From the NCBI RefSeq assembly GCF_014646515.1, contig NZ_BMNK01000020.1, positions 1 to 64,000 on the forward strand: a stretch of 64,000 nt of DNA. The letters run 5' to 3'. The translations under genes and the position numbers were made by a program. The notes under the pieces were generated by a model, which was not told where the DNA came from, did not search any database, and was given only the letters and a program-made list of their open reading frames with translations. Of the stretch, positions 16,420 to 24,492 are shown one piece after another. The DNA comes from Nonomuraea glycinis (GTDB lineage: Bacteria > Actinomycetota > Actinomycetes > Streptosporangiales > Streptosporangiaceae). Numbering within the stretch: the first letter of the stretch is position 1; every line of letters begins with the position of its first letter.

Positions 16420-18020
16420 CAGTAGTCCACGGAGCAGACGTCGATGGAGACGCTCTTGCTCGCGCTGCTGGGGGAGGTGATCCGGAGGCTGACGGTGTGG
16501 CCGCCGGTTTTCAGCATGTACTGCTGGGCGGTGACGAACGCCGTGTAGTCGTCCTCCGGCACCCACGACCGGCCGCTCTCCACGGTCCGGCCGTCGACCT
16601 GCCACGCGTACGAGATCCACACCCCCTGGCGGCTCGACTCCACGCTGGTCTGGAAGTGCACCGGCGGCATGAGACAGCCGCCCGCCCCGGCCTGCCCGGG
16701 GCCGCCGCTCAACTTGATGTCCAGGATGCTGACCCTCGCCGAGACCGGCTTCCTGGTCCGCTGAGGAGTGGCGCTCGGCGACCGCTGTGAGGAGGCCGAC
16801 GGCTTGGCCGTCCTCGCAGGGGTGGGCTTGCTCGTGGCACTCGGACGGGTGGGCCTGCCCGTGGCCGTGCGCCGGGGAGCGGCCGTCGGAGATTTCTTGC
16901 GCCGGGCGGAGGCGGTGGGCTGGGGAGAGGATTCGGCCGGCGAGCCGGTGGCCGTGGGCGGGCCGGTGGAGGGCGCCGCGAGCGGCCCTTGTCCTGACAG
17001 TCCGGGCCACGGCACGACCCAGGCGACACCGCCGATCACAGCGGCGACCGCCACCCCCGCCGCCACCGCGGCGACGCCCCCCTTACGCCCCCGCGCCACC
17101 CCCACCGCGCCGTGCGGTGGGTACGGGCCATGCGGCCCGCCTGCCCCCATCGGACCCTGTGGTGGGTAAGGACCGTTCGGCCCGCCCCCGCCCATCGGGC
17201 CTCCGCCGCCCGTCGCGGCGTGCGGGCCGTCGTGGGTCTGCCTTCCGCCCAGGAGGCGCAGCAGTACGTCCCGCATGGTCGGTCGGGCCCTCGGATCCTT
17301 GGCCAGGCAGTCGTACACGAGGGAGCGCAGCGGCTGGGCGAGGTCGCCGAGCTGGGGTTCGTTGTGCAGGACGCGGTTGATGACCGCGGGCAGCGTGTCC
17401 TGGCCGAACGGCGGCCCGCCCGTGGCCGCCCAGACGATGACCGACGCCCAGGCGAACACGTCGGCCGGCGGTCCGACCGGCTGCCCGGCCAGCTGTTCCG
17501 GCGCCATGTACGCGGGTGTGCCGACGATGCCGGTGCTGACCGTGGCGGCGGCGCCGGCCGCGCGGGCGATGCCGAAGTCGATGACGCGCGGACCGCCGGG
17601 GCCGAGCAGCACGTTGGCCGGTTTGAAGTCGCGGTGCACGACGCCCGCCTCGTGGACGGCGGCCAGCGCGGTGGCGGTGGCGACGGCCAGCCGTTGCAGG
17701 TCGGCGCCGGCGTGCCGGCCGGCCTGCTGCAGGGACGGCCCTTCGACGTACTCGGTCACGATGTACGCCGGCCGCCCCGGAGAGGCGTCCAGCACCTGGG
17801 CGATGCAGAAGGGCGCCACCTGCCCGGCGGCGGCGATCTCCTTGGCCAGCCTGTCGTCGAACCCGGCGCTGTCATGCAGCACCTTGACGGCGACCCGCCT
17901 GCCGTCAGGCGTTTCGCCCAGGAAGACGGTTCCCTGACCTCCGGAGCCGAGCCGGCCGAGCAACCGGTACGCGGCCACCCTTCCCGGGTCGTCCTCCCGT
18001 AGCGGGTCGACATGCGCCAT
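16419..18020 (-). CDS. Receptor-type Ser/Thr protein kinase, proximal copy
   Basis: A 533-residue paralogue of the next gene. The kinase domain has LGSGGQGTVFLG, VAVKVL, HRDFKPANVLL, DFGIA and APEQL. The stretch around EYVEGPSLQQAGRHAGADLQ is identical in both kinases. One membrane helix (VAAVAAGVAVAAVIGGVAWVV, near 320) is followed by a Ser/Thr/Pro stalk and an extracellular domain carrying YAWQVDGRTVESG and the cysteines GGCLMP and IDVCSV. The start is the ATG at 18020, about 11 bases after AGGAG. It diverges from the LCP gene, which suggests a cell-envelope role; that is inference. Confidence 0.85.
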   Translation of the reverse strand: MAHVDPLREDDPGRVAAYRLLGRLGSGGQGTVFLGETPDGRRVAVKVLHDSAGFDDRLAKEIAAAGQVAPFCIAQVLDASPGRPAYIVTEYVEGPSLQQAGRHAGADLQRLAVATATALAAVHEAGVVHRDFKPANVLLGPGGPRVIDFGIARAAGAAATVSTGIVGTPAYMAPEQLAGQPVGPPADVFAWASVIVWAATGGPPFGQDTLPAVINRVLHNEPQLGDLAQPLRSLVYDCLAKDPRARPTMRDVLLRLLGGRQTHDGPHAATGGGGPMGGGGPNGPYPPQGPMGAGGPHGPYPPHGAVGVARGRKGGVAAVAAGVAVAAVIGGVAWVVPWPGLSGQGPLAAPSTGPPTATGSPAESSPQPTASARRKKSPTAAPRRTATGRPTRPSATSKPTPARTAKPSASSQRSPSATPQRTRKPVSARVSILDIKLSGGPGQAGAGGCLMPPVHFQTSVESSRQGVWISYAWQVDGRTVESGRSWVPEDDYTAFVTAQQYMLKTGGHTVSLRITSPSSASKSVSIDVCSVDY

Positions 18021-18070
18021 GAGGGGTGTGACTCCTGAGCCGGGTGCGATGGACCTACGTACCCTAGCCA

Positions 18071-18098
18071 CTTACGGGATCAATCGGGATCAAGTAAG
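18071..18098. promoter_or_regulatory. Direct-repeat element between kinase and LCP genes
   Basis: CGGGATCAA occurs at 18075-18083 and again at 18085-18093, a period of one helical turn, flanked by CTTAC (18071-18075) and GTAAG (18094-18098) in inverse orientation. It lies in the 141-base divergent gap and could bind a regulator that controls both directions. The protein is unknown. Confidence 0.4.
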
Positions 18099-18161
18099 AC
18101 GCGCTGTCATTTGGCAGAGGCGATATGCTGCCCGACCTGATCATTGCGTGAAGGGCACTTC

Positions 18162-19679
18162 GTGGGCGGGTACCGGGATATCGACGTTCAGGACTCTCGT
18201 ACCGCTCCGGCGACCGAGCGGGGCCATCGATCGAGCAGGCATCGGCCACCCGTGCGGCGGCTGACACCGCTCGGCTGGGTGAGCGTGGTCCTGACCGTCG
18301 TGCTGGTGGTGGTCAGCCTGTCCGGCTACGGCTATTACCGCAGCCTGGACAGCCTCATCAAGCGTAAGGAGATCGTGGTGAGCGGGGAGCGCCCGCGCGA
18401 GACCGGCGCGCTCAACGTGCTGCTCGTCGGATCGGACTCCCGCGAGGGCGACAACAAGAAGTACGGCGCGCTGTCGCAGGGGCTGGGCGAGCGCACCGAC
18501 ACGATCCTGCTGTTGCACATCTCCCCGGACCGGGACAAGGTGACCATGATCAGCTTCCCGCGCGACTCCATGGTCCTGATCCCCGAGTGCGACCTGCCGA
18601 ACGGCACCGTCAAGCCCGCCGGCGTGGGCCAGATCAACTCCGCCTTCAACGACGGCGGTGAGTCCTGCACGATCAAGACGCTGGAATCGCTCACCGACAT
18701 TCGCATCAACCACTCCGTGAAGGTGGACTTCACCGGCTTCAAGGGCATCATCGACGCGATCGGCGGCATCGAGATCTGCCTGCCCAAGGCGGTCAACGAC
18801 CCCAAGGCGAAGTTCGTGCTCGGCCCGGGCAAGCACGTCGTGAAGGGCGAGCAGGCGCTCGGCTATGTGCGTACCCGCTACGCCCTCGGCGACGGCAGCG
18901 ACCTCAGCCGCATCCAGCGCCAGCAGGTCTTCCTCACCAAGGTGCTGGAGAAGGTCACCGACGGCGGCCTGCTCACCAACCCCGGCAAGCTCGACGCGTT
19001 CCTGCGGGCCGCCGCCGGCGCGGTGACCGTCGACACCGGGCTCTCGTTCGGCCGGCAGCTGGAGATCGCCAACAGCGTCCGCGGGCTGACCGCCAAGGAG
19101 CTCAAGGGCATCACCGTCCCCACCGAGCCCTACCCGGCCGACAAGAACCGGGTGCAGTTCAGGCAGCCCGCGGCGAACGACTTCTTCGCCCGGGTCCGCG
19201 ACGACGTCGAGGTCACCGTCGCCGCTAGCCCGGGGACCGCCCCCGTGCAGAAGGTCAAGAACGAGCAGGTACGCGTTCAGGTGCTGAACGCCACCGGCGA
19301 GGTGGGCAAGGCCACCACGGTGGCCGACGAACTGGCGGCCCAGGGGTTCGTGGTGACCCACGTCGGCAACGCCGCGCCGGCTGCGGCCACCTCGATCCGC
19401 TTCGCCAAGAAGGACGCCGCGACCGGTCCCGCCTACGGTGAGGCCGTGGCCGCCCGGCTGTCGAAGGACAAGCGCACCCCGGTGATGGGCAAGGTCAAGC
19501 CGCTGACCACCGACACCTACAAGGGCAAGACCGCGGGCAAGCCCGGCGGCCCACGGCTCACCGGCCCGGTGATCCAGCTGGTCATCGGCGCTGACTGGCC
19601 CGGCGTCCGGGTGCTGTCCACGATCCCGGACTCGCTCAAGGACAAGGTCGTCGACACCACCACCAACCCCTGCCTGTGA
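18162..19679 (+). CDS. LytR-CpsA-Psr (LCP) family cell-wall glycopolymer ligase
   Basis: A 505-residue membrane-anchored enzyme expected to attach glycopolymers to peptidoglycan from lipid-linked precursors. A basic cytoplasmic tail of about 35 residues precedes a membrane helix (LGWVSVVLTVVLVVVSLSG, residues 37-55). The LCP domain (about 80-235) has VLLVGSDSRE, RTDTILLLHI and ISFPRDSMV, with the conserved Arg/Asp pairs. A LytR C-terminal domain follows (VRVQVLNATGEVGKA onward). The GTG at 18162, 7 bases after GAAGG, is preferred over TTG 18144. The gene end lies in a 32-bp tandem repeat. Confidence 0.88.
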   Translation: MGGYRDIDVQDSRTAPATERGHRSSRHRPPVRRLTPLGWVSVVLTVVLVVVSLSGYGYYRSLDSLIKRKEIVVSGERPRETGALNVLLVGSDSREGDNKKYGALSQGLGERTDTILLLHISPDRDKVTMISFPRDSMVLIPECDLPNGTVKPAGVGQINSAFNDGGESCTIKTLESLTDIRINHSVKVDFTGFKGIIDAIGGIEICLPKAVNDPKAKFVLGPGKHVVKGEQALGYVRTRYALGDGSDLSRIQRQQVFLTKVLEKVTDGGLLTNPGKLDAFLRAAAGAVTVDTGLSFGRQLEIANSVRGLTAKELKGITVPTEPYPADKNRVQFRQPAANDFFARVRDDVEVTVAASPGTAPVQKVKNEQVRVQVLNATGEVGKATTVADELAAQGFVVTHVGNAAPAAATSIRFAKKDAATGPAYGEAVAARLSKDKRTPVMGKVKPLTTDTYKGKTAGKPGGPRLTGPVIQLVIGADWPGVRVLSTIPDSLKDKVVDTTTNPCL

Positions 19680-19763
19680 CGCAGGCGGTGACACCCGCTC
19701 CCTGTCTGTGACGCGGGCGGTGACACCCGCTCTCTGTCTGTGACTCAGGCGGTGACACCCGCG
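19676..19763. repeat. 32-bp tandem repeat at converging gene ends
   Basis: Copies begin at 19676, 19708 and 19740 (period 32). The first contains the LCP stop codon and the third contains the stop and last codons of the opposing SDR gene. Each unit carries the palindrome GGTGACACC, so the block can form repeated hairpins and may act as a bidirectional terminator. Confidence 0.9.
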
Positions 19764-20473
19764 TCCACCGCGATGCACGCGCCGGTGACGGCGCGTCCGC
19801 CCTCGCCCGCGAGATGGGCCACGGTCGCGGCGATGTCGTCAGGCGAGCAGTAGCGGCCCAATGCGGTGAAACGGCGCTCCTCGTCCGCCTCCGGCCCGTC
19901 GGCCGGGTTCATCTCGGTGTCGGTCGAGCCGGGCTGCACCAGGTTGGCGGTGATGCCACGCGGCCCGAGGTCGCGGGCCAGTCCCTTGGTCAGGCCGATC
20001 AGCGCCGACTTGCTCATCGCGTAGAGGGTCCAGCCCGGGTAGGGCACCCGCTCGGCCAGGCTGCTGCCGATCGTGATGATCCGGCCGCCGTCGCTCAGGC
20101 GCCGCGCCGCGGCCTGCGCCAGCACGAACGAAGCACGGGCGTGTACGGCCAGTGTGCGGTCGATCTCGTCGAGTGTCACCTCCTCCAGCGGCCCGTACGG
20201 GGCGATGCCCGCGTTGCTCACCACGACGTCCAGTCCGCCCAGGGCGGCGGCCGTACGCTCGACCGCACCGGCCACCTCGGCGGCGTCCGCCATCTGGGCC
20301 CGCATGCTCAGCCCGCGCCGCCCCGTCGCCTCGATCTCCTTCACCACCGTGGCGGCCCGGTCGGCCGCGACGGCGTAGGTGATCGCCACGTCGAACCCGT
20401 CCGCCGCCAGACGCCGCGCGATGGCCGCGCCGATGCCCCTGCTGCCCCCGGTGACCAGTGCGACCTTGGCCAT
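19745..20473 (-). CDS. SDR-family NAD(P)-dependent oxidoreductase
   Basis: A 242-residue short-chain dehydrogenase/reductase. The cofactor motif is TGGSRGIG (residues 8-15), NAG is in VSNAGIAPYG, and the catalytic Ser, Tyr and Lys are in IGSSLAERV and YAMSKSALIGL. The substrate is unknown. A perfect Shine-Dalgarno (AAAGGAGGA) precedes the ATG. It is divergent from a TetR regulator, with two operator-like palindromes between them, so it is very probably that regulator's target. Confidence 0.88.
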   Translation of the reverse strand: MAKVALVTGGSRGIGAAIARRLAADGFDVAITYAVAADRAATVVKEIEATGRRGLSMRAQMADAAEVAGAVERTAAALGGLDVVVSNAGIAPYGPLEEVTLDEIDRTLAVHARASFVLAQAAARRLSDGGRIITIGSSLAERVPYPGWTLYAMSKSALIGLTKGLARDLGPRGITANLVQPGSTDTEMNPADGPEADEERRFTALGRYCSPDDIAATVAHLAGEGGRAVTGACIAVDAGVTA

Positions 20474-20485
20474 GTGTCCTCCTTT

Positions 20486-20505
20486 AAGTGGAATGCATTC
20501 CGCTT
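20486..20505. promoter_or_regulatory. TetR-type operator, SDR-proximal
   Basis: AAGTGGAATG/CATTCCGCTT is a 20-base palindrome with a single mismatch, centred at 20495/20496 and only 13 bases upstream of the SDR start codon. It shares the AAGYGGAA half-site with the second site 28 bases away. Confidence 0.7.
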
Positions 20506-20513
20506 CAGACTAT

Positions 20514-20533
20514 AAGCGGAACGGATTCCGTAT
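20514..20533. promoter_or_regulatory. TetR-type operator, TetR-proximal
   Basis: AAGCGGAACG/GATTCCGTAT is a degenerate version of the neighbouring palindrome (inner GGAA/TTCC intact), 16 bases before the TetR start. The centre-to-centre distance of 28 bases to the first site fits binding of two dimers on nearby faces. Confidence 0.55.
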
Positions 20534-20548
20534 GCAAGGATGGAAGGT

Positions 20549-21112
20549 GTGGGACGCGAGCGCAGCGACGCCAGCCGCAACCGCGCGAAGATTCTCGACG
20601 CGGCGGCCGGCATCGTGGCGCTCCATGGCGTTCAGGGGCTGTCAATGGCCGAGGTGGCCGCCGCCGCCGGGGTGGGGGTGGGCACGCTCTACCGCCGGTT
20701 CGGCGACCGGTCCGGGCTGGCCTACGCGCTCATCGACGAGCGGGAGCGCGCGTTCCAGTCGGCGTTCATCGAAGGGCCGCCGCCGCTGGGGCCGGGCGCC
20801 GAGCCCGCGCTCCGGATCCGCGCGTTCCTGCACGCGCTCACCGACCGGACCATGGCGCAACTCGACCTGCTGCTGATGGCGGAGACCAGCGGCACGTTCG
20901 CCCGCTTCGGCGGCGCCTATGACGCCTACCACGCCCATCTGACCATGCTGGTCGGGCGGCTGCGGCCGGAGCTGGACGCCGCCTGCGTGGCTGACGCGCT
21001 GCTGGCGCCGCTGGCCGCGCCGCTGCTGGCCTACCGGGTGCGCGAGTGCGGCGTGGGGATCGAGCGGGTCAGATCCGCGCTTGACGCCCTGCTCGACGGA
21101 ATCCTCGCCTGA
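20549..21112 (+). CDS. TetR-family transcriptional regulator
   Basis: A 187-residue repressor. The DNA-binding domain covers residues 5-55 (AKILDAAAGIVALHG, then MAEVAAAAGVGVGTLYRRFGD). The C-terminal ligand domain is unlike any I can name. The GTG at 20549, 8 bases after AAGGA, fits better than ATG 20540, which lacks a ribosome site. It probably represses itself and the divergent SDR gene through the twin palindromes. Confidence 0.88.
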   Translation: MGRERSDASRNRAKILDAAAGIVALHGVQGLSMAEVAAAAGVGVGTLYRRFGDRSGLAYALIDERERAFQSAFIEGPPPLGPGAEPALRIRAFLHALTDRTMAQLDLLLMAETSGTFARFGGAYDAYHAHLTMLVGRLRPELDAACVADALLAPLAAPLLAYRVRECGVGIERVRSALDALLDGILA

Positions 21113-21274
21113 CGGCCGATCGGCCGTCATACCCCCGCAAAACAGGGCTCAAACGACTCTTGGGGCCTATGTGACGCAGAGTAACTTTAGCGAAACATGT
21201 GAAATATCCGGACAAGATGGGGTCGATTCTGTTAGGAAAGGTAGCGGTCCGTATCCGTACTAGAGAGGTACAGC

Positions 21275-22501
21275 GTGGCTCGCGACGAGAACGACAGGTC
21301 ATATGAGGATGGACAGGGGAGGTCGTCGAACCCCGATTTGACCGGCGACGTGCTGTCCCCGCGCTGGAGCACCGACGACACGGACGAGCAGCCGGCCATC
21401 CAGGTCTCGGGCAACGAGACCTACATTTTGCCGCCCGCCAAAGGTGTGTCGGCCGACGGTGAGCCGTACGTCACCACGGGCGAGCCCATCTACCTGGACG
21501 GCCAGGGCGGCTATGTCAAGGATGAGACGGGCAGCGCCTATCTCGTGGAGGGGCAGGCCGACGCCCTCTACTCGGGCGACTCGCCCAGTGGCGCCCACTA
21601 CCTGAGCGACGTCTCCGGTGACGCCCGCTACACGGGTGACTCCCCGAGCGGCGCCCACTACTTGGGCGACTCCGCGAGCGGCGCGCACTACCTGGGTGAC
21701 TCCCCGAGCGGTGCGCACTACCTGGGCGACTCGCCCAGCGGCGCGCACTACACGGGTGACGCGCCGAGCGGTCCTCTTTACACGGGTGACTCCCCGAGCG
21801 GTGCGCACCGCCTCGACGAGGGAGCCGATGTCACCTACCTCCCGCTCGACAAGAGCTACGAGAGCTCGCTCGGCAACGATGACGACCCCCCCAAGCGCGG
21901 CTTCCTCGGCTCCGGCTGGACCGAGAACGCCGACGACGGGCACGGCAGGAGCGACAAGGAGGTGCGCCGCCGTACCAGGCTCCTGCTGGTGGCGGCCGCC
22001 GCCGTGGTGCTGCTCGGGGGTGGCGCGGGCTGGATGCTCACCGGTACGTCCTCCGACGACCCGTGCGCCGGTGGCCGCTGCGCCACCGTCGGCGAGCTCA
22101 ACGCGCCCGCCGCGACGCCCAAGGACGAGCTGGACGCCCCCGTCGAGGAGGCCGAGGACACCTCCCCGCCCGAGCCGACGGCCTCCGCGACCGAGGCCTC
22201 CACCAAGGCGCCGGCCAGGGTACGCCCCACGCGGACCGCCGCCCAGGAGCCCGCGCCCACCGCCACCCGGTCGCCGAAGGCGACGGCCCGGCCGACCAGC
22301 AGGGCCACCCAGGCGCCTGACGACGAGATCCCGGACCTCAACGCCGACACCACCAAGCCGCAGCCCAAGAATCGCAAGACCGAGGACTCGCTCGGTGACC
22401 AGTCCGTGAATCAGCCGACCATCGCGCCGACGACCCCGGACCTCGCGCCGAAGCCGGAGGAATCGAAGGGACTGCTCGACATCCTGTTCCCCTGGGCCTG
22501 A
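21275..22501 (+). CDS. Single-pass membrane protein with Tyr-rich decapeptide repeats
   Basis: A 408-residue protein. The GTG start at 21275 follows AGAGAGG. Residues 1-100 are acidic and hydrophilic. Residues 101-180 are eight 10-residue units of consensus GDSPSGAHYL, with Tyr recurring every ten positions. A basic patch (RRRTR, 231-235) and one membrane helix (LLLVAAAAVVLLGGGAGWML) follow, so the repeats should face the cytoplasm. Outside are a small CAGGRC loop and a 130-residue Pro/Thr/Ala/Lys tail ending LLDILFPWA. No known domain is recognised. Confidence 0.75.
   Translation: MARDENDRSYEDGQGRSSNPDLTGDVLSPRWSTDDTDEQPAIQVSGNETYILPPAKGVSADGEPYVTTGEPIYLDGQGGYVKDETGSAYLVEGQADALYSGDSPSGAHYLSDVSGDARYTGDSPSGAHYLGDSASGAHYLGDSPSGAHYLGDSPSGAHYTGDAPSGPLYTGDSPSGAHRLDEGADVTYLPLDKSYESSLGNDDDPPKRGFLGSGWTENADDGHGRSDKEVRRRTRLLLVAAAAVVLLGGGAGWMLTGTSSDDPCAGGRCATVGELNAPAATPKDELDAPVEEAEDTSPPEPTASATEASTKAPARVRPTRTAAQEPAPTATRSPKATARPTSRATQAPDDEIPDLNADTTKPQPKNRKTEDSLGDQSVNQPTIAPTTPDLAPKPEESKGLLDILFPWA
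21575..21814 (+). repeat. Eight in-frame 30-bp repeats
   Basis: Eight consecutive 30-base units encode GDSPSGAHYL-like decapeptides; unit 2 (SDVSGDARYT) and unit 7 (GDAPSGPLYT) are the most diverged. The units have no unique spacers and keep frame, so this is a protein repeat and not a CRISPR array. Confidence 0.92.
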
Positions 22502-22542
22502 GACATGTAAGGATGCGGACCCAGGTGTCGATCTGACACACT

Positions 22543-22558
22543 GGGAAACCGCTTTCCG
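22543..22558. promoter_or_regulatory. LacI-type operator upstream of the LacI gene
   Basis: GGGAAACCGCTTTCCG matches the perfect palindrome GGGAAAGCGCTTTCCC found at 31483 in 14 of 16 positions, with the central CG retained. It ends 9 bases before the GTG start, so the regulator is likely to repress itself. Confidence 0.65.
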
Positions 22559-22567
22559 GGAGGTCTC

Positions 22568-23563
22568 GTGGTCACGCTGGAAGACGTCGCCCGACAGGCA
22601 GGCGTCTCGCTCGCGACCGCCTCGCGGGTGCTGAACGGCAGCACCCGCCAGGTGGGGTCGGCGCTGCGGGCGCGCGTCGAACGGGCCGCCGACGAGCTGG
22701 GCTACCGTCCCAACAGCGCCGCCCAGACGCTGGCGCGCGGCGCGAGCAACGTCATCGGCATCGTCGTCCACGACCTGACCGACCCCTACTTCGCCGCGCT
22801 GGCCGACGGCGCGATCGGGGCCGCCGCCGGTGAGGGCCTGCTCGTGATGGTGGGCACCACCCACCGCGACCCCGAGCAGGAGATCGCCTACGTGGCGACG
22901 CTGCACGCCCAGCGGGTCCGCGCCGTGCTGCTCGCCGGCTCCCGGGTCACCGACCAGCAGGTCACCGCGCGACTCGCCGCCGAGCTGGCGAAATACCAGG
23001 CCGGTGGCGGGCGGGTGGCCGTGGTGGGCCAGGACCTGCTCGGCGTCGACACCGTGGCCCCCGCCAACTATGAGGGCGCCGCCGCGCTGGCCCGCTCGCT
23101 GGCCGGCCTCGGCCACACCCGCTTCGCCGTGCTGGCCGGGCCGCCGCATCTGATGACGGCCGCCGACCGGTGCGCCGGGTTCGTCACGGCGGTCAAGGAG
23201 CTCGGCCTGCCGGAGCCGCTGGTCGTCCCAGGGCCGTTCGACCGCGACGGCGGCTACGCCGCGGCCCGGCGGACCGGCGCGGCGACCTGCGTGTTCGCGG
23301 TCAACGACGTCATGGCGGTGGGCGCGCTCGCTGCCTACCGCGAGCAGGGGATCCGGGTGCCGCAGGACGTGTCCGTGGCCGGTTTCGACGACATCGCCAC
23401 CCTGCGCGACCTGGTCCCGGCTCTGACGACCGTACGGCTGCCGCTGAAGGACATGGGCGCACGCGCCCTGGAGCTGGCGCTGTCCGCGGGGGAGTCCGTG
23501 ACCGTGGACCAGGTGCCCGGCCAGGTGGTGCTCCGTGCGAGCGTGGCGGACCTGCGTGCGTGA
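22568..23563 (+). CDS. LacI-family transcriptional regulator
   Basis: A 331-residue regulator. The helix-turn-helix occupies residues 2-22 (VTLEDVARQAGVSLATASRV), and the hinge helix has NSAAQTLARG. The rest is a sugar-binding periplasmic-type fold (GIVVHDLTDPYFAALADG, AVNDVMAVGAL, VSVAGFDDI). GTG 22568 follows GGGAGG. It is followed on the same strand by an isomerase and a phosphodiesterase, and its operator motif recurs at the start of the opposing oxidoreductase operon. The C terminus lies in a 62-bp tandem duplication, so its last 20 residues have a frame-shifted copy just after the stop. Confidence 0.9.
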   Translation: MVTLEDVARQAGVSLATASRVLNGSTRQVGSALRARVERAADELGYRPNSAAQTLARGASNVIGIVVHDLTDPYFAALADGAIGAAAGEGLLVMVGTTHRDPEQEIAYVATLHAQRVRAVLLAGSRVTDQQVTARLAAELAKYQAGGGRVAVVGQDLLGVDTVAPANYEGAAALARSLAGLGHTRFAVLAGPPHLMTAADRCAGFVTAVKELGLPEPLVVPGPFDRDGGYAAARRTGAATCVFAVNDVMAVGALAAYREQGIRVPQDVSVAGFDDIATLRDLVPALTTVRLPLKDMGARALELALSAGESVTVDQVPGQVVLRASVADLRA

Positions 23564-23683
23564 CCGTGGATCAGGTGGCAGGCCAGGTGGTGCTCCATGG
23601 GGGCGTGGCGGACCTGCGGTGATTTTCGATGTGCGTGGCCGTGGATCAGGCGGTGCTTCATGGGACGTGGTGACCTGCGGTGA
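23498..23683 (+). repeat. 62-bp tandem duplication of the LacI gene 3' end
   Basis: Copy A (23498-23559) codes for the last residues of the LacI protein. Copy B begins at 23560 and repeats it closely, and a shortened copy C runs about 23631-23683. The period is not a multiple of three, so copy B lies in another frame, yet read in its own frame it gives nearly the same peptide (VTVDQVAGQVVL) and a stop. Confidence 0.85.
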
Positions 23684-23710
23684 TGCCGACGTGATGGTGG
23701 GGAGAGCTGG

Positions 23711-24484
23711 ATGAGGCTGGCGGTCAGCACGCTGGGGATGCCCGGTGCGGGGCTCGACGAGGCGATCGAGGCGGCGGTCCGGCACCACTGCCAGGGACTT
23801 GAGCTACGGCTGCATCCCGACACCGGGGTGCACGCCGGCCTCGACTGCGACCAGCGCCTGTCGGTCCGGCGCCGGGTCGAGCGGGCGGGCCTGGAGATCG
23901 CGGCGCTGGCCGGATATGTCGGCGTGTGCCGGCCGGGGGACGACGAGCCCGTCGTCGAGGCGCTGCTCGCCGACCTGGCGCTCGCCGCAGACCTCGGCGC
24001 GCCCGGCGTGCGGGTGTTCCCGCGCGGCGGCGACCCGGCCGTCGGCGCGGGCAGGCTCAAGGCGGTCTCCGGTACGGCGGCCGACCTCGGCGTACGTGTC
24101 CTGGTGGAGACGCACGACCAGATGGCCACCGGCGCCGCCCTGGCCGAGCTGCTCGCCCAGGCGGGCACTCCGGAGACGGCCGGCGCGATGTGGGACCTGC
24201 TGCACCCGTGGCGGCACGGCGAGGCCCCCGCCGACACGCTCGCCGCCCTGGCCCCCTACCTGGCCTACGTCCAGGTCAAGGACGCCGTCTCGGCCGAGGA
24301 CACGACGCCGGTGCCGATGTGGTCCGGCTCCGTGCCGCTGGACGAGGCGGGCGAGCTGCTGCGCGCGGCCGGCTACGACGGATGGGTGTCGCTGGAGTGG
24401 GAGCGCACCTGGTATCCCCAGGTGGCGCCGGTTGAGGAGATTCTGCCGGGGGCCGCCGAGTGGGTGCGGCGCTTCAGCGCTTAG
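23711..24484 (+). CDS. Sugar phosphate isomerase/epimerase (TIM barrel)
   Basis: A 257-residue AP-endonuclease-2-like TIM barrel of the IolE/hydroxypyruvate isomerase type. Likely metal and substrate residues sit in GLELRLHPD, LVETHDQM (Glu and His), MWDLLHPWRHGE, YVQVKD and VSLEWE. The ribosome site GGGGAGAG precedes the ATG. It sits behind the LacI gene and 9 bases before the phosphodiesterase gene, so it is probably part of the LacI regulon. The substrate cannot be told from sequence. Confidence 0.8.
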   Translation: MRLAVSTLGMPGAGLDEAIEAAVRHHCQGLELRLHPDTGVHAGLDCDQRLSVRRRVERAGLEIAALAGYVGVCRPGDDEPVVEALLADLALAADLGAPGVRVFPRGGDPAVGAGRLKAVSGTAADLGVRVLVETHDQMATGAALAELLAQAGTPETAGAMWDLLHPWRHGEAPADTLAALAPYLAYVQVKDAVSAEDTTPVPMWSGSVPLDEAGELLRAAGYDGWVSLEWERTWYPQVAPVEEILPGAAEWVRRFSA

Positions 24485-24492
24485 ATGGGGGA

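Noticed and set aside
21575..21814. Regular 30-bp repeats resembling a CRISPR array
   Set aside because: The units are contiguous with no spacers, keep one reading frame and encode a clear decapeptide repeat.
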